Assembly (NCBI GenBank): GCA_963971425.1 | Contig: OZ020516.1 | Location: 1,054,001 to 1,118,000 of the forward strand | From: Bryoerythrophyllum caledonicum | Taxonomy: Eukaryota; Streptophyta; Bryopsida; Pottiales; Pottiaceae | Reading direction: 5' to 3' | Length of the DNA stretch: 64,000 nt | Shown here: positions 1-11,135 of the stretch, piece by piece | How positions within the stretch are numbered: the first letter of the stretch is position 1 | How the letters are laid out: each line of letters starts with the position of its first letter | Notes under the pieces: generated by a model | Databases searched by the model: none | What the model saw: the letters and a program-made list of their open reading frames with translations, nothing else | Told to the model about the DNA's origin: nothing | Program-made: the position numbers and the translations under genes

Positions 1-2
1 TG

Positions 3-2600
3 GCACCTGAAAAGGCGAACATTTTAAAGAAAGAGTTGGATCATCTATTGGAAGGCGGATTCATCACACCTGTGAACCACACGGAATAGGTGTCACCGGT
101 GGTGATTGTCCCGAAGAAAGGAGGCAAGTGGAGAATATGCGTTGATTACCAAGCTCTGAACAAGGTAACAAAAAGAGATTATCAACCCTTACCGTACATT
201 GATGAATTGCTCGATAGCGTTGCTGGCCATCAATTATATTCCCTCTGTGACGGATATTCTGGCTACCATCAAATTAAAATACACGATGATGATATCTTGA
301 AAACTACCTGTACGACTCCATGGGGAACCTTTGCGTACCTTCGCATGCCGTTTGGCCTTTGCAATGCGGGTGCAACCTTTCAGCGCGTTCAAACTAAAGT
401 CTTTGGACCCTAGATAGGAAAATTCATCAGAGTGTATCTTGATGATTTTGCTGTCTACGGTGACAGACATCTGCATGTGAGTCAGCTGCGAAACACCTTT
501 GAAAGGTTGGCTTGTTACAAATGTTCCTTAAGCCCTGAGAAATGTAGACTTGGTTTTGAGGAAGGTCCTCTCTTAGGCCATATCGTATTCACTGGTGGGT
601 TGAAGATAGACCCCGAAAAGATCAAGCAGATTTTTGAGCTTAATACACCATGCAACAGGGATGACGTGCTGACCTTAATGGGAATGACAACCTATCATAA
701 TAGATTTTTTCCTGACTTGGCGGCCGTAGCTAAGCCGATCACAACTTTAACGCGGAAAGGAAACTCCTTTACATGGAGCCATGAATGCACTGAAGCCATG
801 CAATATATTAAAGAAAGATTGGCCAGCGATCCAGTAATGCAGAATCCCGACTGGAAGAGAATATTCATCATAAACCCGACAGCTTCGGAGCTTGTAGTGG
901 CAGCAGTATTATTACAAAACGACGATATAGGGAGGGCTCACCCTGTTTATTATGCAAGCAGACTTCTAACGGCCTGCGAGACGAGATATTCCATGATCGA
1001 GAAGATGGCTACTGCATTATTGTTTGTATGTACAAAGTACAGGCACTATTTACAGTCCAGTCCCTACCCCACGGTGGTCCAGAGTGAAACAGATAGTCTT
1101 AAGTACCTTATGCAGCAAACCAACCCCGCGAGAAGAGCCGCTCGGTTCATAGCCACCCTACAACAATACAACTTGGAATTCAAGCGAGTACAGGGACAAC
1201 AAGTAGCTCATGCTAGGTTGTTATTACAATTAGGTAGACCCCCCGCTTCCGATGAAGGCATCATTAGCGACGAGGCGGACTGTTATGTGATAACTAGGCT
1301 AGAAGACGAGCAAGATTTTGGCTATCAAATCATCATGCAGTATCTTTCCAACGGTGAATTTCCAGGATGGTATAATGGCACACAAAAGAAGGCATTACAA
1401 AGGAAAAGTGTTCTTTTTACTATCATCGAAGATAGACTTTACAGGAAGGGTAAGGACGGAGTCCTGCGGCGAGTAGTGAACAGACAAGAAGCAACCCAAA
1501 TTATCGTCGAGAGCCACGAAGGACAGTGCGGTGGACATTTCGCAACCGAATCAACTGCGCGCAAAATATTAACGGCAGGGTATTACTGGCCTAGCTTATT
1601 CAGGGACTGTAATCAGTATTGCAGAAGCTGTCCTACCTGCCAAGCGTACGCAAAGAGGTCACGCGCATTTACGGAGTTACAACCCATCCTCCCTACTGGG
1701 CCATTCGAAAAATGGGGACTGGATTTCGTTGGACCATTACCCAAAACAACCAAACAAAACGAATACATGATTGTAGCCACCGATTATTTGACAATGTGGG
1801 CAGAAGCACCAGCAGTGAAAAAGTGCACTCAAGAGGTGGCGTCAAAATTCTTTTACAATCAGATTGTGTGCAGATACGGGTGCCCACTGGAGATAGTAAC
1901 AGACCAAGGCACTCATTTCGTTAATGCAATGGTTTCGAATCTTCTTCAAAAACTTTCTGTCAAACATCGAAGGTCCTCACCATATTATCCACATGCCAAC
2001 GGTCTCGTAGAGAAAACAAACGGCATACTCACAGGTATTATTGCTAAAATCATCGTTGAAAAAAGACGAACATGGGACCAACATGTCGGAGAAGCTTTGT
2101 GGGCATACCGCACGGCTTACAAGCTTACTACAGGGTACACTCCTTTCCACTTAACCTTTGGGTTCGAAGCCATTATTCCTATCGAGATTGAGATTCCGTC
2201 ACTCAGAATTGCCCTACGCCACCAACTGGGAGGTGAGCGCTCGTTGGAGGAACGCTTGTTTACAATCGAAAAGCTGGACGAGCAGCGGAGACGAGCCCTA
2301 GCCAACAATGAAGACATACAACTACGACGTAAAGAAGCACACGACAAGAGGAAGAAGAGTGTCAGCTTTACACCGGGTGAGCTAGTCATGCTTCTCGACA
2401 ATTGGCTTTTAAAACAGCATGGGCAAAAGTTTTTGCCGAAATGGAAAGGCCCGTTCGTCGTCTACCAGAAGTTCGATAATGGGTCTTATAAGCTAAGCAC
2501 GCCCGACAGCATCATCCTTCCGAAGGTTTACAACGGTTCCAAGTTAAAGGTTTACTATCACGTCAACATCGAGCAAGATCAGTTCGATCGCTCTCCCTGA
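3..2600 (+). pseudogene. Ty3/gypsy pol fragment: reverse transcriptase, RNase H, integrase
   Basis: This is the 3' part of a Ty3/gypsy polyprotein; protease and gag would lie left of the window. One frame runs from base 3 to the TGA at 2598-2600. Reverse transcriptase is visible from the first residues through the YLDDF active site (about 435-449). RNase H follows (about 860-1230), then an integrase HHCC zinc finger (about 1510-1650), the D,D,E core (about 1710-2040) and a GPF-type C-terminal module near 2440. Two in-frame TAG codons break it, at 87-89 and 411-413. The first replaces the tryptophan that elements A and B keep before 'SP'. In RNase H the first catalytic Asp is Asn and the last Asp of the 'ADLLSRL'-like motif is Arg. 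The copy is therefore dead, although no frameshift is seen. Confidence 0.93.
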
Positions 2601-2602
2601 TC

Positions 2603-2614
2603 TTGGGGAGGAAT
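2603..2614 (+). other. Polypurine tract and start of 3' LTR
   Basis: A purine-rich run (TTGGGGAGGAA) sits immediately after the pol stop and is followed by TGTTGTG at 2615. This is the usual arrangement of plus-strand primer and LTR start in gypsy elements. The matching LTR is not in the window, so the boundary rests on position and the TG start alone. Confidence 0.55.
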
Positions 2615-3180
2615 TGTTGTGCTTGTTTTTTTCGGTATTCGTTTATGTCTTTTTCCTTCTCTTTTCTTTTACCTGCCAGCCTTTTCCTCGGTTAGTCTTT
2701 CTCTTTTACTTTCAACTGGCATTGTGTGCTGCAATGATGTTCTTGACAGGCGATCAACCGTGAGTTCTTGAAGTTACCACGTCGAGCAGGTAGTGGTTCT
2801 TGGAGAGCGCTCGGACCTGTACTTAAACTGAAGTGGAAGCGGAACTCCTGGAGGCTTTTTCAGATAGAAGTAGAATTAAGGATAGGTTGACGTTGTAAGA
2901 ATGTCCTTTGATGTAATAAAGAGTAGCACTCGCCCAAATTCAATGATGTGGTATGAGGATGCGAGGATTGTCCAGAGATGCCGCCATGTTTGCACCGAAC
3001 TATAACTGATCTGTGTACGTCGCACATGCAAAACGGATGATTCCGAGTTGCTGTGGAGAAAGATCTCTTAGTCGTTCTTTGATTATGAGTCCAGCGTTGC
3101 TCATGAAGAATATTGACTACTAATAAAGCAAGGACTAGAGAAAAGTTCTCAGGAAATATTTCATGTTATCAGTACAGACT
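2615..3180 (+). repeat. Probable 3' LTR sequence of the first gypsy element
   Basis: Non-coding sequence directly after the polypurine tract. No second copy exists in the window for comparison, so the right end is unknown. It is interrupted or followed by a decayed LTR of another family whose recognisable part starts near 3189. No gene seen. Confidence 0.4.
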
Positions 3181-3391
3181 AGTACAACTAGGTAGAAATA
3201 AGAAATAAGGATTCTATGCTAAAATAGAATCATCATACGTCATTGTCTTCAGTAACTTTCTAGCAACCGGACGTCTAGGTAGCCGGAAAATGTCCGGAGT
3301 TTTCCAAAAGATATCCGGAAACCGAAAATGTCATCAAGGGGTTTTGGAAGCGACAGCACAACCGTTATGGAATACCGTACATCGTGCCCAT

Positions 3392-3399
3392 TATAAAAA
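3392..3399 (+). promoter_or_regulatory. TATA box of decayed A-family LTR
   Basis: TATAAAAA about 200 bases before the ATG at 3594. The intact copy at 8508-12362 has the same motif at 8873-8880 at a similar distance from its ATG. A TC microsatellite (about 3441-3470) lies between this box and the start codon. Confidence 0.6.
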
Positions 3400-3593
3400 G
3401 GGTCAAAAACATGAACTCTTCACAGTTGTTGTTTTTGTTCTATCTCTTTCTCTCTCTCTCTCTCTCTCTTGTTTTCTGCTCCTTCCAGTTTCCGTTTGCT
3501 TTCTAGCATCTAATAGCATTTTATAGTACGAGTGCTTTTGTGAGGTTAGTGCATGCAGGTGTGGCTGGAAAGTAGAAAGGTTGAGGGATTGCC

Positions 3594-4260
3594 ATGGCTA
3601 GAGGAGAGCGAGCGATAAGATCGGGGAAGGTGAAGAACACAACTGCCGGAGGGCCACCAATCGTGAGGGTGGCTCTAGAGTATCCTGGAGAGGACAAGGA
3701 CGTGCACACCTTGACAAGCTAGGATGCGCCGGACTCATGGAGGTGGCATGGGGCACAAAGGAAGAAGTGTTGGTGACAGAGCTGATCGGAGCGCCCAACA
3801 ACGTGTACAACGGTAGTCTCTGAGCTCACGTGGAGAGATGGACAACGGCGGAGTGGAAACGCACATATGGCTTCCAAGACGGAGAAATGAAGGTACCAGA
3901 GAAGAACAACGATTTTGTTGACGGGGAGTTCAATCGTCACACTGACCCATAGGACTGGTTCACAACAAGCGACCTCATTTGCCCCCAAGCGTTGATGTTC
4001 ATAGGGTTTCTAAACCCAATCTTCCATCCGGAGAAGCCCAAGCGATTGGTGTTCAAGTGAACAAGCATTTTCTTGGATGCCATGCGGGGGAAGATCACCG
4101 TCGATTGGGTGCGTTGATGCAAGACTTGGTGGAGAGATTGGTTAAGGGCCTCTATTGGACAAGGAAAATCGGGTTGCTGCTTTCGTCTTACCTGATCCAT
4201 CTCTACGTCAAGCACGAGTTGCTGAAAATGGCAAAGCAAGACGCCGGAGCGGTTTACTAG
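3594..4260 (+). pseudogene. Broken copy of the LTR-resident ORF
   Basis: The ATG at 3594 begins a product starting MARGERA, aligned with the MAG starts of the copies at 9069 and 53996. Recognisable blocks include the GGPPIVRV segment near 3650, the 'FLNPIFHPEKPKR' block near 4010 and the 'MQDLVERLVK' helix near 4120, but they fall in different frames with several stops. Only the N-terminal domain remains; the coiled coil and Pro/Ser-rich tail are gone. It is a relic of the same family as the intact frame at 9069-11048. Confidence 0.8.
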
Positions 4261-4320
4261 GTTGTACGTAATGACATTTAGGTGCTTACCGGAGGAATAT
4301 TGATCCGAAGACTTGCAACA

Positions 4321-5039
4321 TGTGTTGCATACAGATCACAACATCGCCAATTGGTTGTATTACTTGCTCTAGACGCCCACTCTTTGTAAAATCAAGAGCA
4401 TAGGGATTAACCGAGTTGGGATCAAATGCCCAACATCCACGTCATAGTACACCCCTCTAGAATCTTCACCTTTGTGAAAAATTCTTCGTTGGCATACACG
4501 GCCAATGGTAACAAGAAGATGACGTTTCATTGTTCAATATATGTCATCCATAGTGTCAGTTGTGCAAAAGCTGCGGATCACAGGTCGTCTCCTCAATGAC
4601 CATTTCCATGCCTTCTACCACCACGCCGACAATCAATCACCCACAACTATGGTTTCTCCAGCTCTATGTAGTCGGTGCGAGATGACCCTCTTCTACACCA
4701 AACAAGAAGAAGATTCTTTGTATTGTTTTGGCCTGGCCAACTGACTTCCATCTGCCATTCCCAATCAGTAGTAGTCAACCCTTGTCGTACCACGGATTTT
4801 CAAAAAAAATTTAGTTAGGTAGTCTAGTGTGTTAAAGTTAAACCAACTAGTTAAGCTTGGAGATTAGTCTAAACTAGGATTAGCCTTTATGTAGAATTGA
4901 GGTAAGAGGGATAAGGGATAACTATAAAATCCTTACAAGAGATAAAGAGGGCCTAGACCCTGGTCTAGACCCATTCATAAACCTGACTGTAGCTCGGAGA
5001 ATAATCGGATCACCTCAACCAGAGACAACCAGGCCACCC
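4321..5039. other. No gene recognised
   Basis: Short open frames only, none resembling a known protein. A TATA-like sequence (TATAAAATCC, near 4923) could belong to an LTR, but no partner copy is visible. Confidence 0.4.
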
Positions 5040-5905
5040 CGAACACTAGGGTGGAACCTCGGCTGCGAGCGCCAGGCGGACCCCGGCTGCAAGCGCCAGG
5101 CGGACCTCAGCTGCAACACACTAGAGTAGACCCCGGCTGCGAGCGCGAGGCGGACCCCGGCTGCAACATTCAAGGCAGAACTCTGGCTACGAGCGTGAGG
5201 TTGACCCCGGCTGCGACACATAGGGCAGAATCCGGCTGGAACACACAGGGCGGAACCCCGGCTGCGAGTAGAAGGCGGACCCTTGAGGCTCGATGCGACA
5301 CAGAGCGGAACCCCAACTGCAACACACCAGGGCGGACCCCGGCAGCGAGCGCGAGACGGATCCTGGCTGCAACACATAAGGCGGAACCCCGGCTGCAACA
5401 CAAAGGGCAAAACCCTGGCTGCGAGGGCGAGGCGGACCCCGACTGCAACACACCAGGGCAGAACTCCGGCTGTGAGCGCCTGGACCACCTCGGCTGCGAG
5501 TGCAAGGCAAAACTAAGCTGCAATATACAAGGCCGAATCCAGGCTGTGAGCGCAAGACGGACCCTGGCTAGAACACACACGGCAGAACCCGGTTGCGTGT
5601 GCGAGGCAGACCCTAGAGGTGGGCTGCGATACATAGGGCGGACCGTCGGCTGCAATACACCAGGGCAGACCTTGGATGCGAGGGCGAGGCGGATTGCAAT
5701 TGCAATACACAAGGCATAACCCCGTTTACGAGCGCGAGGAGCACCTTGGTTGCGAGCGCCAGGAGGACCGTGGGTGCGAGCGCAAGGCCGACCCGGGCTG
5801 CGACACACAGGGTGGAACTCTGGCAATAACATACCTCGGCGGACCACGGCTGCAACAAACCAAGGTGAAACCCGGGCTGCGAACGAGAGGAGGACCCGGG
5901 CTGCG
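5040..5905. repeat. GC-rich minisatellite with two alternating unit types
   Basis: About thirty degenerate units of roughly 24-29 bases. One type reads CCCCGGCTGCGAGCGCGAGG; the other carries CCGGCTGCAACACA followed by AGGGCGGA. They alternate irregularly. Long open frames appear in several frames on both strands because the unit is short of stop codons; I do not regard them as genes. The array ends at the 3' LTR end of element A at 5908. Confidence 0.85.
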
Positions 5906-7355
5906 AGTGTTGCAGTTTGCAATGTCAGTATCCATCCGGAATGCGCTTTATCGTCACTAAGTGCTTCCAAAGTAACCGCTCCGGTTTTGTTCCCACAGAG
6001 ACCTAATGTTCTTTTTCCAATACTCTCAATTACTAAACTACTCACAACAGTGCGTTTACAAATTAGCTATAATCTTTACTTACGTAGGTTAGATTCAGAT
6101 CCTTTCGGAGTCCGGATTTTGTACAACGATTTCCGGAAAGTAGTTTCCGGAAGTCTGGAGGGTAGTTTGATTTGTCTCTGTTCCTCCTCAGAGAGTCTCC
6201 TAGAGTTTTTAAGCGAGTGGCCGGAGTCCACTGATCATGTTTTGTGTAAGTCGCTGGATTTTCCACTGCCCTGTGACTTAAAGTGGCTAGGCACCCACTG
6301 TCCGGAACTTATAGTGACCGAACACCACTCTCCCTACGTTGCTAACTGGTGATTTGATTGCTGTTGCTAGACTTAGGCTCTCACGACATCCGGCAGGCCT
6401 TCCAAACGCGGTCACACAGAGGTAAGTCCGGACTACAACAATATTCCGGTAAGTACGGTTGCGATTCTCTGGAGCAGAGGCTCACCGTTTGCTAGGGATA
6501 TATTCTAGATCTTTGTATCAGGCTTTTTCCTATCTTAGGGGAAAATTCCGGCTGTCCGGAATTTAGTTTAACACAGATTCTTCCGTGTCCTAGAGATCAC
6601 CAGGAACACCTCTGCAGTTCATCTCTTTCCCTCGTCGCTACTTCCGGACCCTGGAGACTACCAAGAACATCTCTGCAATAGCTCTCTCCAGCTCTTCCAG
6701 GTGATCTCCTGACACGGATCTAAATGGTTTTCCCTCGGTAAAACAAATGCGTTACACTATTCCGGAAGAACCCCTCACACAACCATACACACAAGAATGG
6801 ATTAGGCCCTCACAAAGTCATAAACACCACACCAAGAATACCAGGGAGCAAATCTTAGTAGAAAGGAGCAATGTTAATTTCTACGTGAGAAGAACAAGAA
6901 CAAAGGTTTTTTCACAAAACCTTACTGCTAAGTATTAACTAAGTTCCTTCTAAACTTAGCCTTCCTCCTAGCTAATGTCCTATGGGAAATCCGTTAGATC
7001 TTATCTAAAAGATCCGAGAAATCCAGAAAAGTTCCGGATCGGATCTCAGATCCTAAAATCACACAACAGTTCCGTCTCTGGAATTCCAATTCTAACTATA
7101 AAAATTGGCATTCGATTCCGGCAGCAGCCGAGTGGACTTGGGGCCCCGTTGTTAATCGCTATCGATCCGGAATCTAAACCCAAAAAAAAACACAAAACCT
7201 AATTAACCTAAGTTGGAGCACCTGGTCACCGGTTTCTCCCACTCCTATGGGAGGGGGAGATCTTCATTAGAGCTAGCTGCTTGCCCTTCGCCTTCTTCAA
7301 TGCTGCTTGCGAAAGTGTGGTCCTTCGGGTCTATGGTCCGGTCGCTGGAGGAACC

Positions 7356-8502
7356 CTAGCCACCAGAGTTCTGGTGTCTGGCGGGGCGGGGGCTGCTCCG
7401 GTGAACTTTCTGGAATAGGCGCTCCTGGTAGTTCTGTCTCGGAAGCTGACCTAGTCTCTCGGACCATGTCTCTGTAGCTTCAGACGGACTCCTTGGCCTG
7501 GGCGCCAACTTCTGGGACACAGACTTTGGTCGTACCGGGAAGTCGCCTTTTGCTAGAGGATCTAGCAGACGCATGTTGGGCGACGATAGCAGATCCGAAA
7601 GCTTCTTCAGGATCTCACTCGTACTCGGATTGGGAGGTAAGATATCCTCGACCGATGTCCGAGTTGACGGAGTGTTGAGAGACTCCGGATTCGCTGAGGT
7701 ACCCGGTGCTGGAGTTGTCTTAACCGATGGTTTCGGAGGGGCCGTGGTCCGTTCCGGGGTCGTGGCTTCTTCCGGCACTGGTACTGCTGGGGCTTCCAGA
7801 AGTACCTGGGTGACGTTGTCGACCAACAACTTCATCTGCTCCCAGGTGCGGCCCATCTTCTCCGCTTGGTCTGGGAGGAACCGGATGATGTTGGCCCTGG
7901 TGACCTTCTCCTTCTTCTCCAGCTGTTCGGTGAAGAGTCAGCTCCGGTTGATCACATGAACCGGAAATTCCAGGGCCGTCCGGACCTCTATCAGGGCAGC
8001 TAAGGAAGCATTGGCTTTTGCCTCAACCAGTTTCCGGGCCGTCACCGCTAGAGCTCCCTTTGCAAGGTAGTGCTTCACCTTCTTCTCTATCTCCGTGCTG
8101 GCTTTGTACATGGAGGAAATTTGGAGATGCAGCGCCTTCGTATCCGTCTCCATGCTCTAGAGTTCCTCCACCCTGTTGATGGCGTCCTCTAGCCGGTAGA
8201 CGTTCAGATTCCAAAAGATCTGGTCCACGCTGGTGGTGATGACGTAGTTGGTCTCCTTAAGGAGGCCAACTCTCCAGCCGATCTTGCGGGTGATCTTGTC
8301 CATCAGCTTGAGCTGACCGTTGGAGTCATCCTTGTCGACCTTCCTCCTCTTCCGACTGGTCCTCGCTGAGGGTCCGGACTCGTCTTCTCCGGACGACGCG
8401 GAGGAGCTGCGGATGCCTGGACTCTCCGGCTCGGGCTCCTTCCCCCAAGGTCTCTTCGGAGCCCTCCGGCCTTCCGGAGTGCCTGTGATCGTCGCTTCCG
8501 GC
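7356..8502 (-). pseudogene. LTR-resident ORF of element A, C-terminal part
   Basis: Continues the minus-strand frame interrupted at 12368 by the nested solo LTR; across the insertion the frame is preserved. Contents in order: an acidic and basic linker with a KRRK cluster, a helical coiled-coil segment, a block resembling the 'VDTVNRSLLFTE' block of the 9069 copy, and a Pro/Ser/Thr-rich tail. In-frame stops: TAG at 8159-8157, and TGA at 7940-7938, which replaces a Leu codon of the intact copy. The function of this protein family is unknown to me. Confidence 0.8.
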
Positions 8503-8830
8503 ATAGGTGTGGGAAGTAGTCCCACCGGTTTCCGGAAATTAACCGTAGAATCCGGCTAAAAAAATAAATATTAGTAGTAAAAGAGTATTAAAAAGAAAAA
8601 AATGTGGAAGAAAACCAAAACTAGAAAATAGCATAAGGGACGGACTAGTTAAGTTCTTAAAAGCTCTTATTCAGTGCCATATCCGGTTTCCCGGTCACGA
8701 CTGAACCCGGGTGTGAACTGAACTACCCGGAAAAAGAACTAGGTTCCGGGGGGGGAAATCAGGGGATAACCGTCACTAAAACTATTATCATGATGATGGT
8801 GACGTAAGAGCCGTTAAATTCACTTAGATA

Positions 8831-8840
8831 GTGACGTCAC
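8831..8840. promoter_or_regulatory. CRE/as-1-like palindrome GTGACGTCAC
   Basis: A perfect 10-base palindrome with the TGACGTCA core recognised by bZIP factors, about 33 bases upstream of the TATA box; a related GTGACGTAA lies near 8796. Position relative to TATA suggests an LTR promoter element. Binding is inferred from the motif only. Confidence 0.5.
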
Positions 8841-8872
8841 TACCGTTGAAGAATCCCGTACCTTAGGGCCGT

Positions 8873-8880
8873 TATAAAAA
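8873..8880 (+). promoter_or_regulatory. TATA box of the LTR promoter
   Basis: TATAAAAA, 189 bases upstream of the ATG at 9069. Because the box is upstream of the reading frame, a transcript started here would carry the frame in its R-U5 portion. Confidence 0.65.
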
Positions 8881-9068
8881 GGTAACCGCCGGAACTTCTC
8901 AAATCAGTTATCTTCCTCTTCTCCTCCTTCCCTCTCCTCGCACTATTTGCGATTCTTTATTTCTGCTTCGTAGCCGGGTGCTCCTTTAGCAACCGGCAGT
9001 AGAAGAGGGCTCTTGTGAGGTCAGTGCGTGCAGGTCCGGCCGGAGAATATCGCGACCGGAAGAGCAGC

Positions 9069-11048
9069 ATGGCGGGTGACCGGGCCGGGAAACCGGAGAA
9101 GGTGAAGAGCACCGCCACCGGAGGACCACCCATCGTGAGAGTGATACCGGAATACCCAGCAGCGGACCGAGATCTTCATACGCTGTTTCACTTCCTCGAC
9201 GTCATGGGGTGCTCCGGTTTGATAGCTGCAGCGTGGGGGACGAAAGACGAGAATATCGTGACAGAGTTGGTCGGCACTCCCGATAATCAGTACGACGGGA
9301 GTATACGAGCTCACCCGGAGAAGTGGACCCGGGCGGACTGGAAGCGGACGTATGCTTTCACCGATGGGGACGTCAAGGTGGCGGAGCGCAAGGATGAGCT
9401 CACGGAGAAAGAGTTCAGGGGGCCGGCTGATCCGAAGGAGGGTTATTCCATCGACGACCTGACTGACCCAAAAGCCCGGATTGTGATAGGGTTTCTAAAC
9501 CCTATCTTTCACCCGGAGAAACCCAAGCGTTTAGTGCTGAAGTGGGCGGCGACATTTTTGGGAGCCATGCGAGAGAAGATCAAGGTCGATTGGGCCTCTC
9601 TCATGCAAGACTTGGTGGAGCGGCTGGTCAAAAATCTCCACCGGAACCGGAAGGCAGGGTCACCGCTGCCAGCGTACCTTATTCACCTCTACCACCGGCA
9701 CGAGTTACTCAAACCGGATGAGCATGACGAGTACGAGGCGCTGCTTACGATTCAAAGGTACGGAGGGGTCGAGGCGGATGACAAGGGGGAGGAGGATGAC
9801 GATACGGAGACAGCTCCGGCACCAACCCCTCAGACACGGAAGAGGAGTCGCTCCATGCAACCGGAATCCCCACCTGCGCGTTCCCCGACCACCCGTCTAG
9901 ACCCGACTCCGGGGGAGGAGAATGAAGATGATGACGGAGCAGGACCTTCAAAGAGACCCGGTCGATGCCCGACTCCGGACCTTCCAACACTCACCGGGAG
10001 GAACAAGGAGGACATCATGGAGCTCCTCCAACATGTCGCGTGGAGAGCCACCCGGATCAACCAACACCTCAATGACAGCACCGCCCTGATTTATAGCATC
10101 ATGGGGGAGCTCCGGGTGGAGGACTCGGAGGAGATCCTTCCTCGCTTAAAGACGCTTGGAGAGAGCGATTTCCGGCGGGAGCAGATGGAAGCACAACACC
10201 AAGTCCTTTTACAAGCCCGGACGAAAATGCAGCAGGACTTGGCAAAGGCAGACGCAGCGCTGGAGGAAGCCCAAGAACTCCGGAAGGCGGCAGAAGACAA
10301 AGCCATCGCTTCAGCACAAGCCATGAGCGAGGTCCGATCAGCGCTCAGTTTTTCGGTCGACACCGTCAACCGGAGCCTCCTTTTCACTGAATACCTGGAG
10401 AAAGGAGTGGAGCCGAACCGGGGTCAGATCATCCGGTTCCTTCTCGACCACGGCCGGAAGATGGAGAAGGCCTGGGGACAAATGCAAGTACTGGCGAATA
10501 ACGCAACCAGTACTGTTATTTCGGAGAAGCCGGCAGCGCCCAACCCTACCATCGACCTTACTTCTTCCCCGGAGGCGACCGGACCTTCACCGCAGGTGCC
10601 GGAACCCTCCGGAAAGGGTAAGGAACCTTTGGAGGAGCCAGTGGCAACACCGGAATCAGCTCTTCCCGGACCGCAGAGTAGAGCTCCTCCCAACAGTCCG
10701 GAGACGGCTCGGAAATCCCCCCTTCCTTCATCACTATTCCAGGGAGCTTCTCCCGGCTTCCGGGTCCATCTTTCGCCACCTACCTCCGGGCGCCGGAAGA
10801 CTACTTCACCCCTGTCGCGAGGCTATCCGGAGGCGGCCACCAGCCCCAAGAGTACGCAAGGAACTCCTATCGGCAGAGCGGAGAAGGCCACGCAGGCAGC
10901 AATTCCGACCGACCAACCGGAGGCTGAAACCCCAGCTTCCGGAACCGGATCGGTACCGGAACCCTCTTCGGACAGGGTAGGTAGCCGGAGGCAGACCATG
11001 GGAGCATCTCCGGTACGCCGGAGCGGACGGCACAAGAAGACTCCGTAG
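9069..11048 (+). CDS. Intact LTR-resident ORF (LORF), 659 aa, unknown function
   Basis: Uninterrupted frame from the ATG at 9069 (MAGDRAG) to TAG at 11046. The frame is open upstream to 9015, but this ATG is chosen because the other copies also start MA at the equivalent place. Residues about 25-235 form a globular domain with the landmarks 'ELVGTP', 'PADPKEGY' and 'FLNPIFHPEKPKR' (about 141-153). A charged linker follows, then a helical coiled-coil region (about 370-450) and a Pro/Ser/Thr-rich tail to the end with a basic C-terminus. The N-terminal domain faintly recalls the plant transposon-associated domain found in extra ORFs of some gypsy elements; that is from memory and uncertain. It is not gag: element A has a separate gag with zinc knuckles. 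Being intact, this is probably the youngest A-family copy here. Confidence 0.8.
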   Translation: MAGDRAGKPEKVKSTATGGPPIVRVIPEYPAADRDLHTLFHFLDVMGCSGLIAAAWGTKDENIVTELVGTPDNQYDGSIRAHPEKWTRADWKRTYAFTDGDVKVAERKDELTEKEFRGPADPKEGYSIDDLTDPKARIVIGFLNPIFHPEKPKRLVLKWAATFLGAMREKIKVDWASLMQDLVERLVKNLHRNRKAGSPLPAYLIHLYHRHELLKPDEHDEYEALLTIQRYGGVEADDKGEEDDDTETAPAPTPQTRKRSRSMQPESPPARSPTTRLDPTPGEENEDDDGAGPSKRPGRCPTPDLPTLTGRNKEDIMELLQHVAWRATRINQHLNDSTALIYSIMGELRVEDSEEILPRLKTLGESDFRREQMEAQHQVLLQARTKMQQDLAKADAALEEAQELRKAAEDKAIASAQAMSEVRSALSFSVDTVNRSLLFTEYLEKGVEPNRGQIIRFLLDHGRKMEKAWGQMQVLANNATSTVISEKPAAPNPTIDLTSSPEATGPSPQVPEPSGKGKEPLEEPVATPESALPGPQSRAPPNSPETARKSPLPSSLFQGASPGFRVHLSPPTSGRRKTTSPLSRGYPEAATSPKSTQGTPIGRAEKATQAAIPTDQPEAETPASGTGSVPEPSSDRVGSRRQTMGASPVRRSGRHKKTP

Positions 11049-11093
11049 TTGGTTTTACTATTAGATTACTTAACTCCGGTTATCAGACTTGTC

Positions 11094-11135
11094 GTAGCGA
11101 TTAACGATGGGGCTCCAGATTGCACCCGGCTACCG
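11094..11135 (+). other. Conserved block downstream of the LTR ORF
   Basis: GCGATTAACGATGG followed by GCACCCGGCTA recurs at about 25427-25465 and 56159-56195, and on the minus strand near 7130-7170. In the 9069 and 53996 copies it lies in different frames relative to the ORF, so the conservation is not coding. Its position about 50 bases after the stop suggests a processing, polyadenylation or reverse-transcription signal. Confidence 0.6.

Larger units (their letters stand above)
3189..4320 (+). mobile_element. Decayed, internally deleted LTR of the A family
   Basis: The stretch at 3189-3213 matches 25040-25064 of the solo LTR at 24934. The terminal segment ending in CTTGCAACA at 4320 matches the ends of the other A-family LTRs (CTGCAACA). 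Between them lie a TATA box, the conserved leader motif near 3541 and a broken copy of the LTR-resident reading frame. The sequence after the reading frame is mostly deleted. The 5' end could not be fixed because no TGTGGG start was found. Confidence 0.7.

Noticed and set aside
5051..6045. Long frames on both strands across the GC-rich minisatellite
   Set aside because: Repeat-driven composition, overlapping frames on both strands, and the frames run on into LTR sequence.
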